The notes beneath the pieces were generated by a model. That model did no database searches, was not told the origin of the DNA, and saw nothing but the letters and a program-made list of their open reading frames with translations. From Bradyrhizobium sp. LHD-71 (GTDB lineage: Bacteria; Pseudomonadota; Alphaproteobacteria; Rhizobiales; Xanthobacteraceae): a stretch of DNA of 64,000 nucleotides. The stretch is from positions 1 to 64,000 of the forward strand of contig NZ_JAVIFX010000014.1 of NCBI RefSeq assembly GCF_031157255.1, in the 5' to 3' direction. The position numbers and the translations under genes were made by a program. Shown in pieces: positions 63,301 through 64,000 of this stretch; position 1 is the stretch's first letter; each line of letters opens with the position of its first letter.

Positions 63301-63790
63301 GCTGGTCCTCGACCGTTCGTGCTGTCCACTGTCCCACCCATGTGACGACAGTGGTCCTGAAGGATAGTCGAACCGGCGGGGAGGTGCACGTCCTGCCAGG
63401 TGCGAACGCGACCTTCTCGCCTGAATTCCTCCGCTTGCGCGGCGGTCCCCTTTAAGTAACCCGAAAACCGCGCGCGAAGTGTGTAGGAGTGCACATTGGC
63501 TACGTGCATTGAAGAATATTTTCTGCACCATCGTCAGCTGTCTGCAGCGAGTGCTGATAACGACAGCACGGGCCGGTTGCACAGACGCTGCACGGGAAAT
63601 CGGCAGGTGGACGGAGGCAATCGGAGATCGTGCTAAGGATGAGCTTCCCAAGCGGCGCATCACCCGTCTTCCCTCGACAGGATTCACCAGGAGCAAATGC
63701 CGACGCGGGACGGCTTTTCGAACGAAAAGCATGGGTGAGGGCGCAGCGTCAGGGCGCGCGGGGCGTTTGGGCAAAGTTGGAAAGAGCGGG
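63301..63790. other. 490-bp gene-free stretch
   Basis: This lies between the HWE kinase start and the tRNA gene. It probably includes the kinase promoter. Frames here are short and arginine-rich. I see no clear ORF, repeat or EcfG box. Confidence 0.6.
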
Positions 63791-63883
63791 TGGCGGAGAG
63801 GGAAGGGATTCGAACCCTCGATAGACGTGGAGCCTATGCCGCATCCGAAAACGCGGTGCAATCAGCCGCTCTGCCACCTCTCC
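63791..63883 (-). tRNA. Serine-type tRNA with abnormal anticodon loop
   Basis: On the minus strand this 93-nt sequence has a perfect 7-bp acceptor stem (GGAGAGG / CCTCTCC), an encoded CCA end with discriminator G, and a T-arm with TTCGAAT. A long variable arm (ATAG / CTAT) and a serine-like D-arm are present, so it is class II and serine-type. The anticodon stem CCGCG / TGCGG closes an 8-nt loop TTTTCGGA, and no serine anticodon (GGA, TGA, CGA, GCT) sits in the normal register. It may be a decayed, frameshifting or misread tRNA gene. Confidence 0.72.
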
Positions 63884-64000
63884 GTCGACTTAAGACCTAC
63901 AGGCGCCGAGCTTTACGATCAGTAAAACGGATGCAGCAAATTAACCCAAAATCGGCGACGCTCTTGCAAGGTCCGGCAGCGTTATGGTGGAGGTAGGGCG

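Noticed and set aside
61363-63861. 832-residue version of the HWE kinase
   Set aside because: The first 187 residues are not protein-like, and the ATG at 63300 has a good ribosome-binding site followed directly by PAS sequence.

Overview
The window is high-GC chromosomal DNA of an alphaproteobacterium, most likely a Bradyrhizobium relative (Nitrobacteraceae, Hyphomicrobiales). The clues are a D-tartrate dehydratase matching the Bradyrhizobium TarD active site position for position, many Bug-type tricarboxylate receptors, EcfG-type general-stress promoters, a TAT-exported beta-helix protein of the TIGR03808 type, and dispersed palindromic extragenic repeats. I see no rRNA operon, CRISPR array, transposase, integrase or phage gene. 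Nearly all of the sequence is coding.

Layout. 0-2.2 kb: a nested inverted repeat and an operon of membrane proteins. 2.4-6.5 kb: phosphoenolpyruvate carboxylase next to an aspartate kinase. 6.5-16 kb: a sugar-acid region with a HAD phosphatase, then an operon of IclR regulator, DHDPS-like aldolase, Bug receptor, SDR and D-tartrate dehydratase, then KDG kinase with a C-terminally shortened KDPG aldolase beside a palindromic repeat, a DUF2721 protein and an aminotransferase. 16-20.5 kb: two divergent acyl-CoA dehydrogenases and an enoyl-CoA hydratase. 20.5-42.4 kb: a catabolic region holding seven of the window's eight Bug receptors (none with a TctA/TctB permease), a lone ABC-type binding protein, an alpha/beta hydrolase, a luciferase-like monooxygenase, a MetE-like protein, two amidohydrolases, and IclR and TetR regulators. 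It also contains Ku, an auxiliary-type (TrpRS II) tryptophanyl-tRNA synthetase and an HtrA-like protease.

42.4-52 kb: a DUF3313 lipoprotein, a two-component system, an MFS exporter, and small conserved proteins (DUF2853, CBS, DUF2267, DUF3175, DUF3775, a MESH1-like HD protein). 51.6-58.1 kb: a TAT beta-helix protein and a small polysaccharide cluster (GT2, O-antigen ligase-like, GT4, flippase). 58.4-63.9 kb: a PmtA-like methyltransferase, a second two-component system, a PAS-rich HWE histidine kinase, and a serine-type tRNA whose anticodon loop does not fold normally.

The observations I rate highest are: (1) exact EcfG promoters (GGAAC-N16-CGTT) in front of ku and of the DUF2267-CBS operon; (2) a perfect 9-bp hairpin holding the ribosome-binding site of the TrpRS II-type gene; (3) a near-identical 25-bp motif before two separate catabolic transcription units; (4) the tRNA-Ser-like gene with an 8-nt anticodon loop; and (5) the loss of the KDPG aldolase C-terminus at a palindromic repeat boundary. 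I found no clearly new multi-gene system. The most unusual gene-content feature is the set of orphan Bug receptors.
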